This document shows positions 45,518-54,028 of a stretch of DNA of 64,000 nt, one piece after another. The notes under the pieces were generated by a model. The model was not told the origin of the DNA, did no database searches, and worked only from the letters and a program-made list of their open reading frames with translations. Source of the stretch: Herpetosiphon llansteffanensis. GTDB lineage: Bacteria > Chloroflexota > Chloroflexia > Chloroflexales > Herpetosiphonaceae. Where the stretch lies: NCBI RefSeq assembly GCF_003205875.1, contig NZ_PUBZ01000088.1, positions 1 through 64,000 of the forward strand, written 5' to 3'. Both the position numbers and the translations under genes were made by a program. How positions within the stretch are numbered: the stretch's first letter is position 1; each line of letters begins with the position of its first letter.

Positions 45518-46630
45518 ATGATGGGCGAAATTTCCAATAGCCCGCGTCCAGCGAATGTTGCTGAGATTGAAGACCAACTGCGCGATTTGTGGCGTGATTT
45601 AGGCGATCAGCATCGCGATGCCAACCATGTGATGACCCGCGTTTGTACCATGACCGTGATTGGCTATGGGGCAAATCAAGAACTGGCTAAGCGGATTCGC
45701 ACTGCCTTGCCGCAAGTGTTTGGCGTGCATCCTTGTCGCGCAATTTTGATCGAAACTGCCAACGAGCCTGAAGAACTCAGCGCGTGGGTTAGCACGGTGT
45801 GCCAGCCAAGCAGCGAAGAACACGAGCAAGTGTGTTGCGAGCAAATTACTTTCGCAGTTGGCGAACAGATGCGCCGCCGCTTGCCTGGCACCGTGCTGCC
45901 CTTGGTCGTTTCCGATTTGCCCTTGTTTGTATGGTGGCCCGGCCCGTTGCACCCAGCCAGCAACGTGCGCACCCAACTCTTTGCCCATGCCGATCGCTGG
46001 ATTATGGATTCTGCTGATTTTCTCGACCCGCTGCCGGATTTGGCACGCTTAAACACCATGATGACGAGCGACCAAACCGATGCGGTCAGCGATTTGACAT
46101 GGGCACGCTTGACTCCGTGGCGCACAGCATTTGCCCAAATTTTCGATGCAATGGCCATGCGCCCAGTGCTCGAACATATCAGCAGCATCAAAGTCACCAC
46201 CGGGCGACATCAAGCAGCAGGCTTGCTGAGCATCGGCTGGATTGCAACCTGCCTTGATTGGCAACTGGTCAGCGCGAGCGGCAATAGCGAAACCTTGCTC
46301 TGCAATTTCAAGCATCGCAATGGCACGGTCACAATCAGCATGCAAACCAGCGATCGAACTGGCGAAGAAGTGCCGTTTATCGAGCTGCAAGCTGCCAAGC
46401 ACAAGGCGACGATTACGGTTGGCCGCAGCAGCAACAAACAAGCCTTGCTCGCCAACCTGCTGCTTGATACGGAAACCCGCTGCCAAATGAGCGAATTGCC
46501 GAATCCCAGCGATAGCCTCTTGCTCTTAAATGAATTGAATATGTATAGTCATGATCGGGTTTATGAACGGGCCTTGGCGATTGTCGCCGCCATTGCCCAA
46601 GCAACCGATCCGCATGGAGCACATGTATGA
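45518..46630 (+). CDS. opcA: Glucose-6-phosphate dehydrogenase assembly protein
   Basis: A 370-residue OpcA-family protein, which in cyanobacteria and actinobacteria activates or assembles the dehydrogenase encoded just upstream. Recognised from position plus sequence features: PLVVSDLPLFVWWPGP, and the RADRWIMDSADF-like segment (here HADRWIMDSADF). GGAGGT 7 nt upstream favours the start at 45518 over a GTG at 45509. It overlaps the following lactonase gene by 4 bp (ATGA). Confidence 0.9.
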   Translation: MMGEISNSPRPANVAEIEDQLRDLWRDLGDQHRDANHVMTRVCTMTVIGYGANQELAKRIRTALPQVFGVHPCRAILIETANEPEELSAWVSTVCQPSSEEHEQVCCEQITFAVGEQMRRRLPGTVLPLVVSDLPLFVWWPGPLHPASNVRTQLFAHADRWIMDSADFLDPLPDLARLNTMMTSDQTDAVSDLTWARLTPWRTAFAQIFDAMAMRPVLEHISSIKVTTGRHQAAGLLSIGWIATCLDWQLVSASGNSETLLCNFKHRNGTVTISMQTSDRTGEEVPFIELQAAKHKATITVGRSSNKQALLANLLLDTETRCQMSELPNPSDSLLLLNELNMYSHDRVYERALAIVAAIAQATDPHGAHV

Positions 46631-47349
46631 CGCTGCAAATTGCCCCAAGCCGCGAGGAACTGATGATTCTCGCGGCTGATCGGCTGGTAGCCGAGGCTCA
46701 AACCGCCATCGTCCAACGTGGCCGTTGGATTATCGCGTTGTCTGGTGGCTCAACGCCCAAAGCGCTGTTTGAATTATTAGCCAGCCCCCAGTATCTGCAC
46801 AAAATCACCTGGGGTCGCACATTTTTATTTTGGGGCGATGAGCGCTGCGTCGGGCCAGACGATGCCCAAAGCAACTATCGTATGACCAAAATCGCCTTAA
46901 TCGATCATATTCCGATACCAGTTGCCAATGTGCTGCGGATACGCGGCGAGTTGGCTCCAGAAAGCGCCGCCAGCTTGTATGCCCACGAAATCAAACGCAT
47001 CTTTGGGCTAGCAGAAGGCCAATTGCCGCAATTCGATACGATGCTGCTGGGCTTAGGCAACGATGGTCATACCGCCTCACTCTTTCCCGAAAGCGATATT
47101 TTGGGCCGCGACGATGTGTTGGTCGCCGAAACATGGGTTGCCAAACTCAAGCAATATCGTATTTCATTGACCGCGCCGGTGATCAACAATGCGCTCAGCA
47201 AGCTCTTTTTGGCCGCAGGCGATGATAAAGCTAGCGTTATTCGCGAGCTGTTTGAGCAAACTGGCAACTATCAAAACTACCCTGCCAGCCTGATTCAAAA
47301 TGCCGATTGGCTGATCGACCAAGCGGCGGCCAGCCAACTACAACGTTAA
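46627..47349 (+). CDS. pgl: 6-phosphogluconolactonase
   Basis: A 240-residue DevB-type lactonase that hydrolyses 6-phosphogluconolactone, the step after Zwf. Characteristic motifs: ALSGGSTPKALFELL, WGDERCVGPDDAQSNYRM and GLGNDGHTASLFP. It is the last gene of the operon, and its ATG overlaps the opcA stop. A CGTTAAC-TGATC-GTTAACG inverted repeat covers its stop codon. Confidence 0.96.
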   Translation: MTLQIAPSREELMILAADRLVAEAQTAIVQRGRWIIALSGGSTPKALFELLASPQYLHKITWGRTFLFWGDERCVGPDDAQSNYRMTKIALIDHIPIPVANVLRIRGELAPESAASLYAHEIKRIFGLAEGQLPQFDTMLLGLGNDGHTASLFPESDILGRDDVLVAETWVAKLKQYRISLTAPVINNALSKLFLAAGDDKASVIRELFEQTGNYQNYPASLIQNADWLIDQAAASQLQR

Positions 47350-47362
47350 CTGATCGTTAACG
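47344..47362. other. CGTTAAC-5-GTTAACG inverted repeat at the end of pgl
   Basis: A perfect 7-bp inverted repeat with a 5-base spacer. No T-run follows, so it may be an operator for the next gene rather than a terminator. Nothing decides between these. Confidence 0.45.
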
Positions 47363-47414
47363 CGTTTTCGTGGCACAATAGTAGGCATGCACCATAGCAT
47401 TGAAAGGAATGTTC

Positions 47415-48281
47415 ATGACTGACCATCGACCAACGATTATGCTTGTGCATGCCCACCCTGATGATGAAGTGATTTCAACAGGCGGCATTGCGCTGAAGTA
47501 TCACGAGGAAGGAGTGCGGGTCGTTTTAGTAACCTGTACTCGTGGCGAAGAAGGCGAAATTGTAGATGCCGAATTAAACACGCCTGAAAACAAAGAGCGC
47601 TTGGCCGAAATTCGCGATGTGGAATTGGCAAAGGCGATTGCGCTGCTCAATATCACCGAGTTTCATCAGTTGGCCTACCGCGATTCGGGCATGATCAATA
47701 CTCCAGCCAACGATCACCCTGAATCGTTTAACAAAGCTGATTTACAAGCAGCCACGGCGCGTTTGGTCGCCTTAGTGCGCCAATATCAACCAGATGTGTT
47801 GATTAGCTACGATGAAAATGGCAGTTATGGCCACCCCGACCATATTATGGCCCACAAAATCACGGTTGCTGCCTTCCATGCAGCAGGCGATCCCGAGCAG
47901 TTTCCTGAGGCTGGCCCAGCGTGGGAACCAAAGAAACTCTACTACACTGCCTATCGGCGCTCGATTTGGCGCAAAGCATGGGAATATATGCAAGCTCGTG
48001 GCGATAAAACGCCGCTCGACGATCCAGAAACCGATCTCGAACGGTATGTCGATGATCCACGCACAACCACCGCGATTGAAATTAGCCAATATCTAACGAC
48101 GAAATTGCAATCGTTGCTTGAGCATCGCACCCAAATTGCGCCGACATGGGGCTTTTTGGCCTTGCCCGAGGAGTTACGCGGCGATTTGCTGAGCCATGAA
48201 CATTTTTCGCTGATCGAATCGCGGGTGAGCTTGCCCGAACGCGAAGAGTATGAAACCGATCTTTTGCTAGGGATTCGTTAA
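47415..48281 (+). CDS. PIG-L/LmbE-family deacetylase, MshB/Mca-like
   Basis: A 288-residue zinc-dependent N-deacetylase or amidase. Metal-binding motifs: AHPDDE (His14, Asp16, Asp17) and GHPDH (His140, Asp142, His143). The YRDSGM and SYDENGSYGHPDH segments and the length resemble actinobacterial MshB and Mca, which act on mycothiol precursors or conjugates. Whether this organism makes a related thiol is not shown here, so the substrate stays open; a glucosaminyl compound is likely. The start at 47415 has AAAGGA 6 nt upstream. A strong hairpin follows the stop. Confidence 0.85.
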   Translation: MTDHRPTIMLVHAHPDDEVISTGGIALKYHEEGVRVVLVTCTRGEEGEIVDAELNTPENKERLAEIRDVELAKAIALLNITEFHQLAYRDSGMINTPANDHPESFNKADLQAATARLVALVRQYQPDVLISYDENGSYGHPDHIMAHKITVAAFHAAGDPEQFPEAGPAWEPKKLYYTAYRRSIWRKAWEYMQARGDKTPLDDPETDLERYVDDPRTTTAIEISQYLTTKLQSLLEHRTQIAPTWGFLALPEELRGDLLSHEHFSLIESRVSLPEREEYETDLLLGIR

Positions 48282-48290
48282 CTAAAAAAT

Positions 48291-48319
48291 GAGGCTGGGC
48301 GAAATCATCGCCCAGCCTC
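48291..48319 (+). terminator. Hairpin terminator after the deacetylase gene
   Basis: Perfect 12-bp stem GAGGCTGGGCGA / TCGCCCAGCCTC with a 5-base loop, 10 bp after the stop. It is preceded by AAAAAA and followed by a T-poor stretch, so it is better placed as a bidirectional or weak terminator. Confidence 0.65.
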
Positions 48320-48370
48320 CATTTGATTAATTGATTAGTTGTATTGGTACATTGGATTGACAACCGCGTT

Positions 48371-48500
48371 CCCTCACCCCCCAACCCCCTCTCCCACTGG
48401 ACGCGGGCGAGGGGGAGCACCGTTTTAACCGACGAATTGGGGCAGAACCACAGCGTTAAACCCCCTCGCCCGCGCACGGGAGAGGGGTTGGGGTGAGGGG
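48371..48500. repeat. 130-bp C/G-rich palindromic element
   Basis: The left arm (48371-48415) and right arm (48461-48500) are near-complementary, built of CCCTCACCCC, CCAACCCC, CTCTCCC and GCGGGCGAGGGGG-type blocks. The loop contains GTTTTAAC and GTTAAA. It lies in the convergent spacer between the deacetylase and signal peptidase genes. It looks like a REP- or MITE-type dispersed element. No ORF is present. Confidence 0.85.
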
Positions 48501-48534
48501 ATCAGGCAGTGGTTAACGTGATGAACCATTACAT

Positions 48535-49275
48535 CTAGTAGCTAGTCCAGCGATCTTTGGGCCAATAACTAACCAATGCCTTGCCAATCACATATTCTAA
48601 GGGCAATGGCCCCCAGCGCCTTGAATCGCTGCTAAATGGCCGATTATCACCCATCACAAAGACATGGCCTTTAGGCACGGTTAGCTCGCAATGGGTATCG
48701 CAGAGGGTTTCAACCTCGCCAATATAATCCTCGGTTAATTGTTGATCGTTCACCCAAACCTTGCCCTCGCGAATCCGAATCGTATCGCCGCCAACCCCAA
48801 TCACCCGCTTGATATAATCTTTGTCGGGCAAATCGTGGGCAGCTGGGGGCGCGAGAAACACAATAATATCGCCACGTTCAGGCGGGTGCAGCAAATAGAG
48901 AAATTTTTTGGGTAAATCGCCATGGCCTGGCCACAAGCGCAAGGGCGCGTTCAAATCGAGGTGCGCATAAATTGCTTTATTGACCAACACATATTGTTTG
49001 GTTTGCATGGTTGGTTCCATGCTTTCGCCCTCGATTTGAAAATTTTGAATCAAACTGCGTAAAATCAAAAAACTCAAAATTAAACTTGCAAACAACTGCC
49101 ACGAATTACGCAAACGCGGGCGTTGCGGCGCTGGTGTTGGCGGCGCAGGCAGTGGTGTTTGCGATTGCTCAAGCCAAGCAATTTCATCGGCGCTTGGAGC
49201 AGCAACCGGCAAAGGCAGCGTATCATCAAGCGCCAAACGGGTTGTTTTTACTTCAGGTTGCTCGAAATCGTTCAT
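48535..49275 (-). CDS. lepB: Signal peptidase I (second of a tandem pair)
   Basis: A 246-residue membrane serine protease that removes signal peptides on the outer face. A cytoplasmic Pro/Ala-rich N-terminus (residues 1-55) precedes one membrane helix. The catalytic Ser85 lies in EGESMEPT and the general base Lys156 in DYIKRVIG; GDNRPFSSDSR follows near the end. It overlaps the upstream paralogue by 4 bp. Both copies keep the catalytic dyad at identical residue numbers, so both are probably active. Confidence 0.95.
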   Translation of the reverse strand: MNDFEQPEVKTTRLALDDTLPLPVAAPSADEIAWLEQSQTPLPAPPTPAPQRPRLRNSWQLFASLILSFLILRSLIQNFQIEGESMEPTMQTKQYVLVNKAIYAHLDLNAPLRLWPGHGDLPKKFLYLLHPPERGDIIVFLAPPAAHDLPDKDYIKRVIGVGGDTIRIREGKVWVNDQQLTEDYIGEVETLCDTHCELTVPKGHVFVMGDNRPFSSDSRRWGPLPLEYVIGKALVSYWPKDRWTSY

Positions 49276-50060
49276 TGATCAGTTGGTGATGCATAACTAG
49301 GGGTTTGCACAACGCCCCAATCTTCTTTGGGCCAATACGAGAGCCATGCTTTGCCAATCACATTATCGAGCGGCAATGGCCCCCATTCGCGCGAATCGCT
49401 GCTATTATTGCGATTATCACCCATCACAAAAACATGGCCAGCAGGCACATCGACGGTGCAGGTTGAAGCGTAGCCTTTGCAGTTGGTTTGCGTGCCAGCA
49501 TCAAGGTATTCCGCTTCATCAAGCAGTTGATCGTTGACATAGACTTGGCCATCGAGCAAGGTTACTTTATCGCCTTCGATCCCAATCACCCGTTTGATAT
49601 AGTCTTTATCCGGCTCGTCGTGCGCCGATTCGGGAGCCAAGAACACCACAATATCGCCTTGTTGTGGCTTTCGGAAGGGATAAACCACATTTTGTTCAAG
49701 CTCGCCACGGCCAGGCAACAAGCGCAATGGGGCATTTAAATCAAAATGCATATATAAGGCTTTATTAACCAAAATATATTGCTGATCGTGCATGGTGGGG
49801 AACATACTTGAGCCTTCGATGCGGAAATTTTGCAATAAGCCACGCACAATAAAAAAGACCAAAAGCACAAAAACGACCGTCTCGATAATCTCTTTGACGA
49901 CCGACCAGCCGCGACGTTGGGGAACGGTTTTCGCAGCAGCCTCGTCTAAATCCACCGGTTCTTCTGGTGGCGGGGCTGGCTCAAGCAGCGTTGGTTTTAA
50001 TGGATTTGGATCATGGTGAGCACGTTGATCAATCCGATCCCGAAGCGGTGTTGAACTCAT
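49272..50060 (-). CDS. lepB: Signal peptidase I (first of a tandem pair)
   Basis: A 262-residue paralogue of the next gene, with Ser85 in EGSSMFPT, Lys156 in DYIKRVIG and GDNRNNSSDSR. The N-terminal 60 residues are acidic and proline-rich (EPAPPPEEPVDLDEA) before the single membrane helix. It carries a short Cys-containing insertion (NCKGYASTC) absent from the other copy, which could form an external disulfide. The start at 50060 has AAGGA 8 nt upstream; a longer frame to 50195 has no ribosome site. Confidence 0.94.
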   Translation of the reverse strand: MSSTPLRDRIDQRAHHDPNPLKPTLLEPAPPPEEPVDLDEAAAKTVPQRRGWSVVKEIIETVVFVLLVFFIVRGLLQNFRIEGSSMFPTMHDQQYILVNKALYMHFDLNAPLRLLPGRGELEQNVVYPFRKPQQGDIVVFLAPESAHDEPDKDYIKRVIGIEGDKVTLLDGQVYVNDQLLDEAEYLDAGTQTNCKGYASTCTVDVPAGHVFVMGDNRNNSSDSREWGPLPLDNVIGKAWLSYWPKEDWGVVQTPSYASPTDQ

Positions 50061-50176
50061 TGAATTATCCTTACACCCTGAATTAAGTCGCTGCGCGGCA
50101 TTATAGCATACCAACTTTGGCCAAACCTGCCCTAGAAGTCTTGATCTTAATTGACCAAATTGGGGATTGATCACGT

Positions 50177-50205
50177 AGTATGCCGCTAAGCACAATTACT
50201 GTCAA
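50177..50205 (-). promoter_or_regulatory. Probable promoter of the signal peptidase pair
   Basis: Minus strand TTGACA (50205-50200), a 17-bp spacer and CATACT (50182-50177), about 115 bp upstream of the first signal peptidase start. The -10 box is only a partial match. Confidence 0.45.
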
Positions 50206-50396
50206 TTTTAAGCAAAGCCCATGCCGTCAGTTTAGCAATGTTAACGGTTCCATGCGTCATTAACTGATAGGCAACTGAACAACGCCTGATACTGGGTATT
50301 TGTTCCTAGAATGGTCTGCATCAGGCTGGCTTCTATCAGCATAACATAGGTCGCCTGCTTCCCATCGGTTGTTAATCAAGTGCTAATCAGTTGATG

Positions 50397-50600
50397 CTGG
50401 GCTGTAGGCTATGGGCTATGGGCTATCGGAACATTGTTCGGGCAATTCATGCAATTCGTGGCTAAAAAAAGAATCTTCGGGCACTTCGTGGTTAAAAAAA
50501 CAGCTTTGTGCTCTTCGTGCAATTCGTGACAAAAAAAGTTCTTCGCGGTGCCAACCCCCGATCCCCAACTTCCGATCCCCAATACCCAACTACTCCATCG
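50397..50600. repeat. Intergenic heptamer and CTTCGTGG repeat block
   Basis: GGCTGTA/GGCTATG heptamers lead into CTATCGGAACATTG, half of the palindrome family seen at 37162-37234. Several TTCGTGG-TTAAAAAAA units follow, like those at 12711-12745. The block ends with CCGATCC/CCCAACT-type heptamers at about 50560-50600. Translated by chance, the end of the block extends the tilS frame upstream. Confidence 0.85.
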
Positions 50601-50673
50601 TTCGATTGATCGAATCAGCCGCAAAAATGTGCTATCATCAAGCGTGGCACCACTTGGCAACGAGAACCCAGCT

Positions 50674-52134
50674 ATGTCCCAACTACTCGATATTGAAACA
50701 ACCCTGATTCGCGATGGTCGCCTTGCCTCGGCAGCATGTTTGGTGGTGGCGGTTTCGGGCGGCCCCGATTCGCTGGCCCTTTTGCATCGCCTTACCGCCT
50801 TGGCTGTGCCCTATGGCTGGCGCTTGCATGTCGCTCACCTTGATCATGGCTTGCGCGGCGAGCAATCTGCTGCTGAAGCCGCATTTGTGGCCGAGATAGC
50901 CGCCGATTGGGGTTTAACCGCGACGATTGAACTGCGTGATGTTGACCAAATTGCCAAACAATTTCATGTTGGACTGCCTGCCGCTGCCCGTGCCACCCGC
51001 TATCGTTTTTTGGCCGAGGTTGCGCTGCAACAGCAAGCAGATGCGGTTGTGCTTGGTCATCAATCAGACGACCAAGCTGAAACCGTCTTGTTGCACGTGT
51101 TGCGTGGCACAGGCCCAAGCGGCTTGAGCGCGATGCGCCCACGCACTGAGTGGGCTGGTTGGCGCGTGACCGCTGGCATGCCGCATCAAGCAACCGGGCC
51201 AGCCTTGATTCGCCCAATGCTCAACATTACCCGCGACGAAATTGAGGCCTATTGCGATGAGCAACAATTAGATCCACGCCGCGACCCTACCAATAACTCG
51301 CTTGAATATACGCGTGGCCGAATTCGCCACCAACTCCTGCCGTTGCTCGGCGAATACAACGCCAAAGTTGTTTCGGCCTTGGCTCGCACAGCGCGCTTGG
51401 CAGCGATTGAAACCGACTACATGCAAAGCGAGCTTGATCGCCAATGGCAAAGCTTAATTGAATTTGAGCCAGGCTCAATTACCTTTCATCGCGAGCAATG
51501 GAACCATATGCACCCTGCCTTGCAGCGCCATGCAATTCGGCGCGCGGTGCATCTGCTGCGGCCTGAGCGCGAGGAATTAACATCCTCGCAGCTTGACCAT
51601 GCGTTAAGTGCAATGAACAGCATGCAACTGTTTTGCCAGATGCCGCATAATTTGGTGTTGCATCGCAAACCGCATGGCTGGACGATGACCGTCGCTACCA
51701 CCATGCAACCAACCAACGACGAACCACAATTGAGCATCGATGAGTGGCCACTCAACCAACAAGGCATGACTCCGCTGCCCGACGAACGCTGGCGGGTGAT
51801 TATGGAGTTGATGCCAAGTCGGCCTGAATATAACCTTTCGCGTTGGCAGGGCTTGCTCGATGCCGATGCGATTCAAGGCAAATTGCTGTTACGTCAACGT
51901 CGCCCAGGCGATCGCATGCGACCTGCTGGAGGCATTGGCTCACGCCGCATCCAAGATATTATGGTTGATATGCGTTTGCCGCGCGAATTGCGTGCTCAAT
52001 GGCCATTATTTGTCGATAGTGTTGGCATTCTCTGGATTCCAGGCCTGCTGATGGCCGAACATGCCCACCCTACGCCTGAAACAACCCGCTTTTTGCTGAT
52101 AACCTTGGAGGATACTCACGCCGATGCATCCTGA
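50674..52134 (+). CDS. tilS: tRNA(Ile)-lysidine synthase
   Basis: A 486-residue essential enzyme that converts the wobble cytidine of tRNA-Ile(CAU) to lysidine, using ATP and lysine. The PP-loop SGGPDSLALLH is near residue 30, and HLDHGLRG, GHQSDDQAET and RPML segments are typical. The C-terminal domain has LRQRRPGDRMRPAGG. The start at 50674 is chosen because the frame upstream is translated repeat DNA. It overlaps hpt by 11 bp. tilS-hpt-ftsH is a widely conserved order, which supports the call. Confidence 0.94.
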   Translation: MSQLLDIETTLIRDGRLASAACLVVAVSGGPDSLALLHRLTALAVPYGWRLHVAHLDHGLRGEQSAAEAAFVAEIAADWGLTATIELRDVDQIAKQFHVGLPAAARATRYRFLAEVALQQQADAVVLGHQSDDQAETVLLHVLRGTGPSGLSAMRPRTEWAGWRVTAGMPHQATGPALIRPMLNITRDEIEAYCDEQQLDPRRDPTNNSLEYTRGRIRHQLLPLLGEYNAKVVSALARTARLAAIETDYMQSELDRQWQSLIEFEPGSITFHREQWNHMHPALQRHAIRRAVHLLRPEREELTSSQLDHALSAMNSMQLFCQMPHNLVLHRKPHGWTMTVATTMQPTNDEPQLSIDEWPLNQQGMTPLPDERWRVIMELMPSRPEYNLSRWQGLLDADAIQGKLLLRQRRPGDRMRPAGGIGSRRIQDIMVDMRLPRELRAQWPLFVDSVGILWIPGLLMAEHAHPTPETTRFLLITLEDTHADAS

Positions 52135-52663
52135 TCTTGAACGGGTATTAATTGATACCGCAACACTCCAAAACCGAGTTCAAGCGCTTGGCACAGCAAT
52201 TGCCCAAGCAACGGTTAACGCGCCAGAGCTGGTATTAGTTGGCATCTTAAAAGGTTCGCTGATTTTTATGGCCGATCTGATTCGCACGCTTGACCGCGAG
52301 GTTGCCTACGATTGCATCGCCGTCTCATCGTATGGAGCCAGCACCGAAAGCACTGGGGTCGTACGGCTGAACAAAGATCTCGACCTTGATATTGCTGGCA
52401 AGCATGTCATCATCGTCGAAGATATTATTGATAGTGGCTTAACATTAAAGTATGTGCATGATATGCTCTTGCGGCGCAACCCAGCTGCTTTAGAGATTTG
52501 TGCCTTGCTCAATAAACCTGAACGCCGCAACGTCGATGTGCAGGTTGATTACTGTGGTTTCGACATTCCCAACGAATTCGTGGTGGGATACGGGCTGGAC
52601 TATGCTGAACGCTACCGCAATTTGCCCTACATTGGGGTGTTAAGCCCACGTATTTATACATAG
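52124..52663 (+). CDS. hpt: Hypoxanthine phosphoribosyltransferase
   Basis: A 179-residue purine salvage enzyme that makes IMP or GMP from hypoxanthine or guanine and PRPP. The PRPP-binding motif VIIVEDIIDSGLTL is near residue 105, and GILKGSLIFMADL is near the start. GGAGG sits 10 nt before its ATG, inside the end of tilS, so the two are translationally linked. An IS element now separates it from ftsH. Confidence 0.95.
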   Translation: MHPDLERVLIDTATLQNRVQALGTAIAQATVNAPELVLVGILKGSLIFMADLIRTLDREVAYDCIAVSSYGASTESTGVVRLNKDLDLDIAGKHVIIVEDIIDSGLTLKYVHDMLLRRNPAALEICALLNKPERRNVDVQVDYCGFDIPNEFVVGYGLDYAERYRNLPYIGVLSPRIYT

Positions 52664-52773
52664 GAGTTTGCCTTTAGACGCATTGGCTCAGAAGCTTTAG
52701 CCCTAGAAGGAGCGCCTAGGAGCTTTAGCTATTTTCAACTGCTTGCAGAAACGCTAGATGGATGCTATACCCT

Positions 52774-53934
52774 ATGCAACGAACGATTCGTCTACAACTT
52801 CAACCATCTCCCACACAGGCTGTCGCACTTACCGAAACCAGCCGTCAATTCACGGCGGCTTTCAACCTGTTTGCACAGTTGGGATGGTCAAACAGCATCT
52901 CGAATGCTACCAAGCTCCATTTTCTGGCCTACTATGCCGTCCGCGCAGCGCTTCCCGAACTCAACAGCAATCTGACAAATACCGCCCGTGCTAAAGCGGC
53001 TGAGGCGCTCCGCAGTGCCTTTACCCTACGAAAAGACCGCACGCGCATCGTCTCGATGCCCCGATCGCATCACTGCCCACCGCGCTACAACGTGCATACG
53101 TTTCGCATCGATTGGGAAAGCCAGACCGTACGGCTATCGCTCGTCGCTGGTCGGCAGACGATCCGCTTTTGCGTGCCGGCCTATGCCACCAAGTATGTGG
53201 GTTATGCGGTTGATACGGCGGATCTGCTTGAGCGCGATGGTCGCTGGTTCTTGCACGTTGTTGTAACAGTTCCCGCCCCGACCATCGTGCCAAGCGAGAC
53301 GGTTGTTGTGGTTGATCTGGGGTTGAGCCATCCCGCCGTGACCAGTACGCGGCGCTTTTTGGGCAAGAAACGCTGGAAAGACCGTGAAGGTCGGCTGTTC
53401 AAGCTCAGGCGGGCCTTGCAAAAGCGCAACACCAAGTCGGCTAAACGGCACTTGAAAACACTGCGGCGCAAGCAGGCTCTCTTTCGGCGTGATTGTGACC
53501 ACGTTGTGAGTAAGCAGATTGTGCAGTCGGTCGAAGCAGGTAGTACAATTGTCGTGGAAAATCTGACCAATATCCGCAAACGAATTAAGGGCAAGCGGCG
53601 CACCGCAACCAAGCGACGCTTACATTCGTGGTCGTTTGCGCAATTACTGGCGTTTATTATGTACAAAGCGCAGGAGCGCGGCGGTACGGTGGTTGCGGTT
53701 GACCCGCGACATACCTCGCAGATGTGTAGCTGCTGTGGGCATCAAGCCCGCAACAACCGTCGCTCCAGAGCCGCATTCAGATGTCTGATGTGCAGCTATG
53801 AACTCCACGCCGATTTGAATGCCGCCTACAACATTGTGGCCAAGTACCGTGCTCAGGGGGGTATATCTCGCCTGAGTGGGCTGCCCGTCAACCAGCCTAT
53901 CGTGTCCGCTCCTAAGCCACTGGCTAAGGGTTGA
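52774..53934 (+). CDS. tnpB: RNA-guided endonuclease TnpB (OrfB)
   Basis: A 386-residue TnpB with an apparently intact RuvC site: Asp181 in VVVVDLGLS, Glu262 in VVENLTNIR and Asp347 in ADLNAAYNI. A zinc finger with CSCC and CLMC lies between the last two. TnpB proteins cut DNA guided by an omega RNA made from the 3' end of their own gene and the adjoining right end, and favour retention of the element. The start at 52774 gives the family's MQRTIRLQ-like N-terminus; ATGs at 52758 and 52762 are less likely. Length is normal, so the protein is probably functional. Confidence 0.93.
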   Translation: MQRTIRLQLQPSPTQAVALTETSRQFTAAFNLFAQLGWSNSISNATKLHFLAYYAVRAALPELNSNLTNTARAKAAEALRSAFTLRKDRTRIVSMPRSHHCPPRYNVHTFRIDWESQTVRLSLVAGRQTIRFCVPAYATKYVGYAVDTADLLERDGRWFLHVVVTVPAPTIVPSETVVVVDLGLSHPAVTSTRRFLGKKRWKDREGRLFKLRRALQKRNTKSAKRHLKTLRRKQALFRRDCDHVVSKQIVQSVEAGSTIVVENLTNIRKRIKGKRRTATKRRLHSWSFAQLLAFIMYKAQERGGTVVAVDPRHTSQMCSCCGHQARNNRRSRAAFRCLMCSYELHADLNAAYNIVAKYRAQGGISRLSGLPVNQPIVSAPKPLAKG

Positions 53935-53970
53935 GGTACAAGCCCAATGCCGTTAGGCGTGGGTTGTTGA
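53790..53970 (+). ncRNA. Putative omega RNA (guide RNA scaffold) of the TnpB element
   Basis: By analogy with characterised TnpB systems, the 3' end of tnpB plus the right-end hairpin should form the guide RNA scaffold, with the guide read from the DNA just after the right end near 53971. The hairpin is visible; the RNA itself and its exact limits are inferred. Confidence 0.4.
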
Positions 53971-53999
53971 CATTAACACATTGCTAACAAAGCTTTCCC

Positions 54000-54028
54000 T
54001 TGCTAGGTAGGTAGCGCTTTGGTATAAT
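54000..54028 (+). promoter_or_regulatory. Promoter of ftsH
   Basis: TTGCTA (54000-54005), a 17-bp spacer and a perfect TATAAT (54023-54028), about 75 bp before the ftsH start. It lies just downstream of the IS right end, so ftsH keeps its own promoter after the insertion. Confidence 0.7.

Larger units (their letters stand above)
50061..50673. other. Intergenic region with divergent promoter and repeats
   Basis: No gene is supported in these 613 bp. The left part holds the signal peptidase leader and promoter. 50210-50395 shows nothing recognisable. 50397-50600 is a repeat block. The last 70 bp lead into tilS. Confidence 0.7.
52680..53975 (+). mobile_element. TnpB-only IS200/IS605-like element between hpt and ftsH
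   Basis: The element contains one gene (tnpB) and no tnpA. The left flank carries two AGCTTTAG repeats and a CCTAG/CTAGG hairpin around 52695-52735. The right end has a bulged hairpin at 53943-53970 (CAAG-CCCA-ATGCC, loop GTTA, GGCG-TGGG-TTG), typical of subterminal ends recognised by TnpA in this superfamily. No terminal inverted repeats or target duplication are expected. The outer limits are estimates. Confidence 0.7.

Noticed and set aside
50548-50673. Upstream extension of tilS
   Set aside because: The extra residues are translated intergenic repeats (PTPDPQLPIPN-like) with no homology to TilS.
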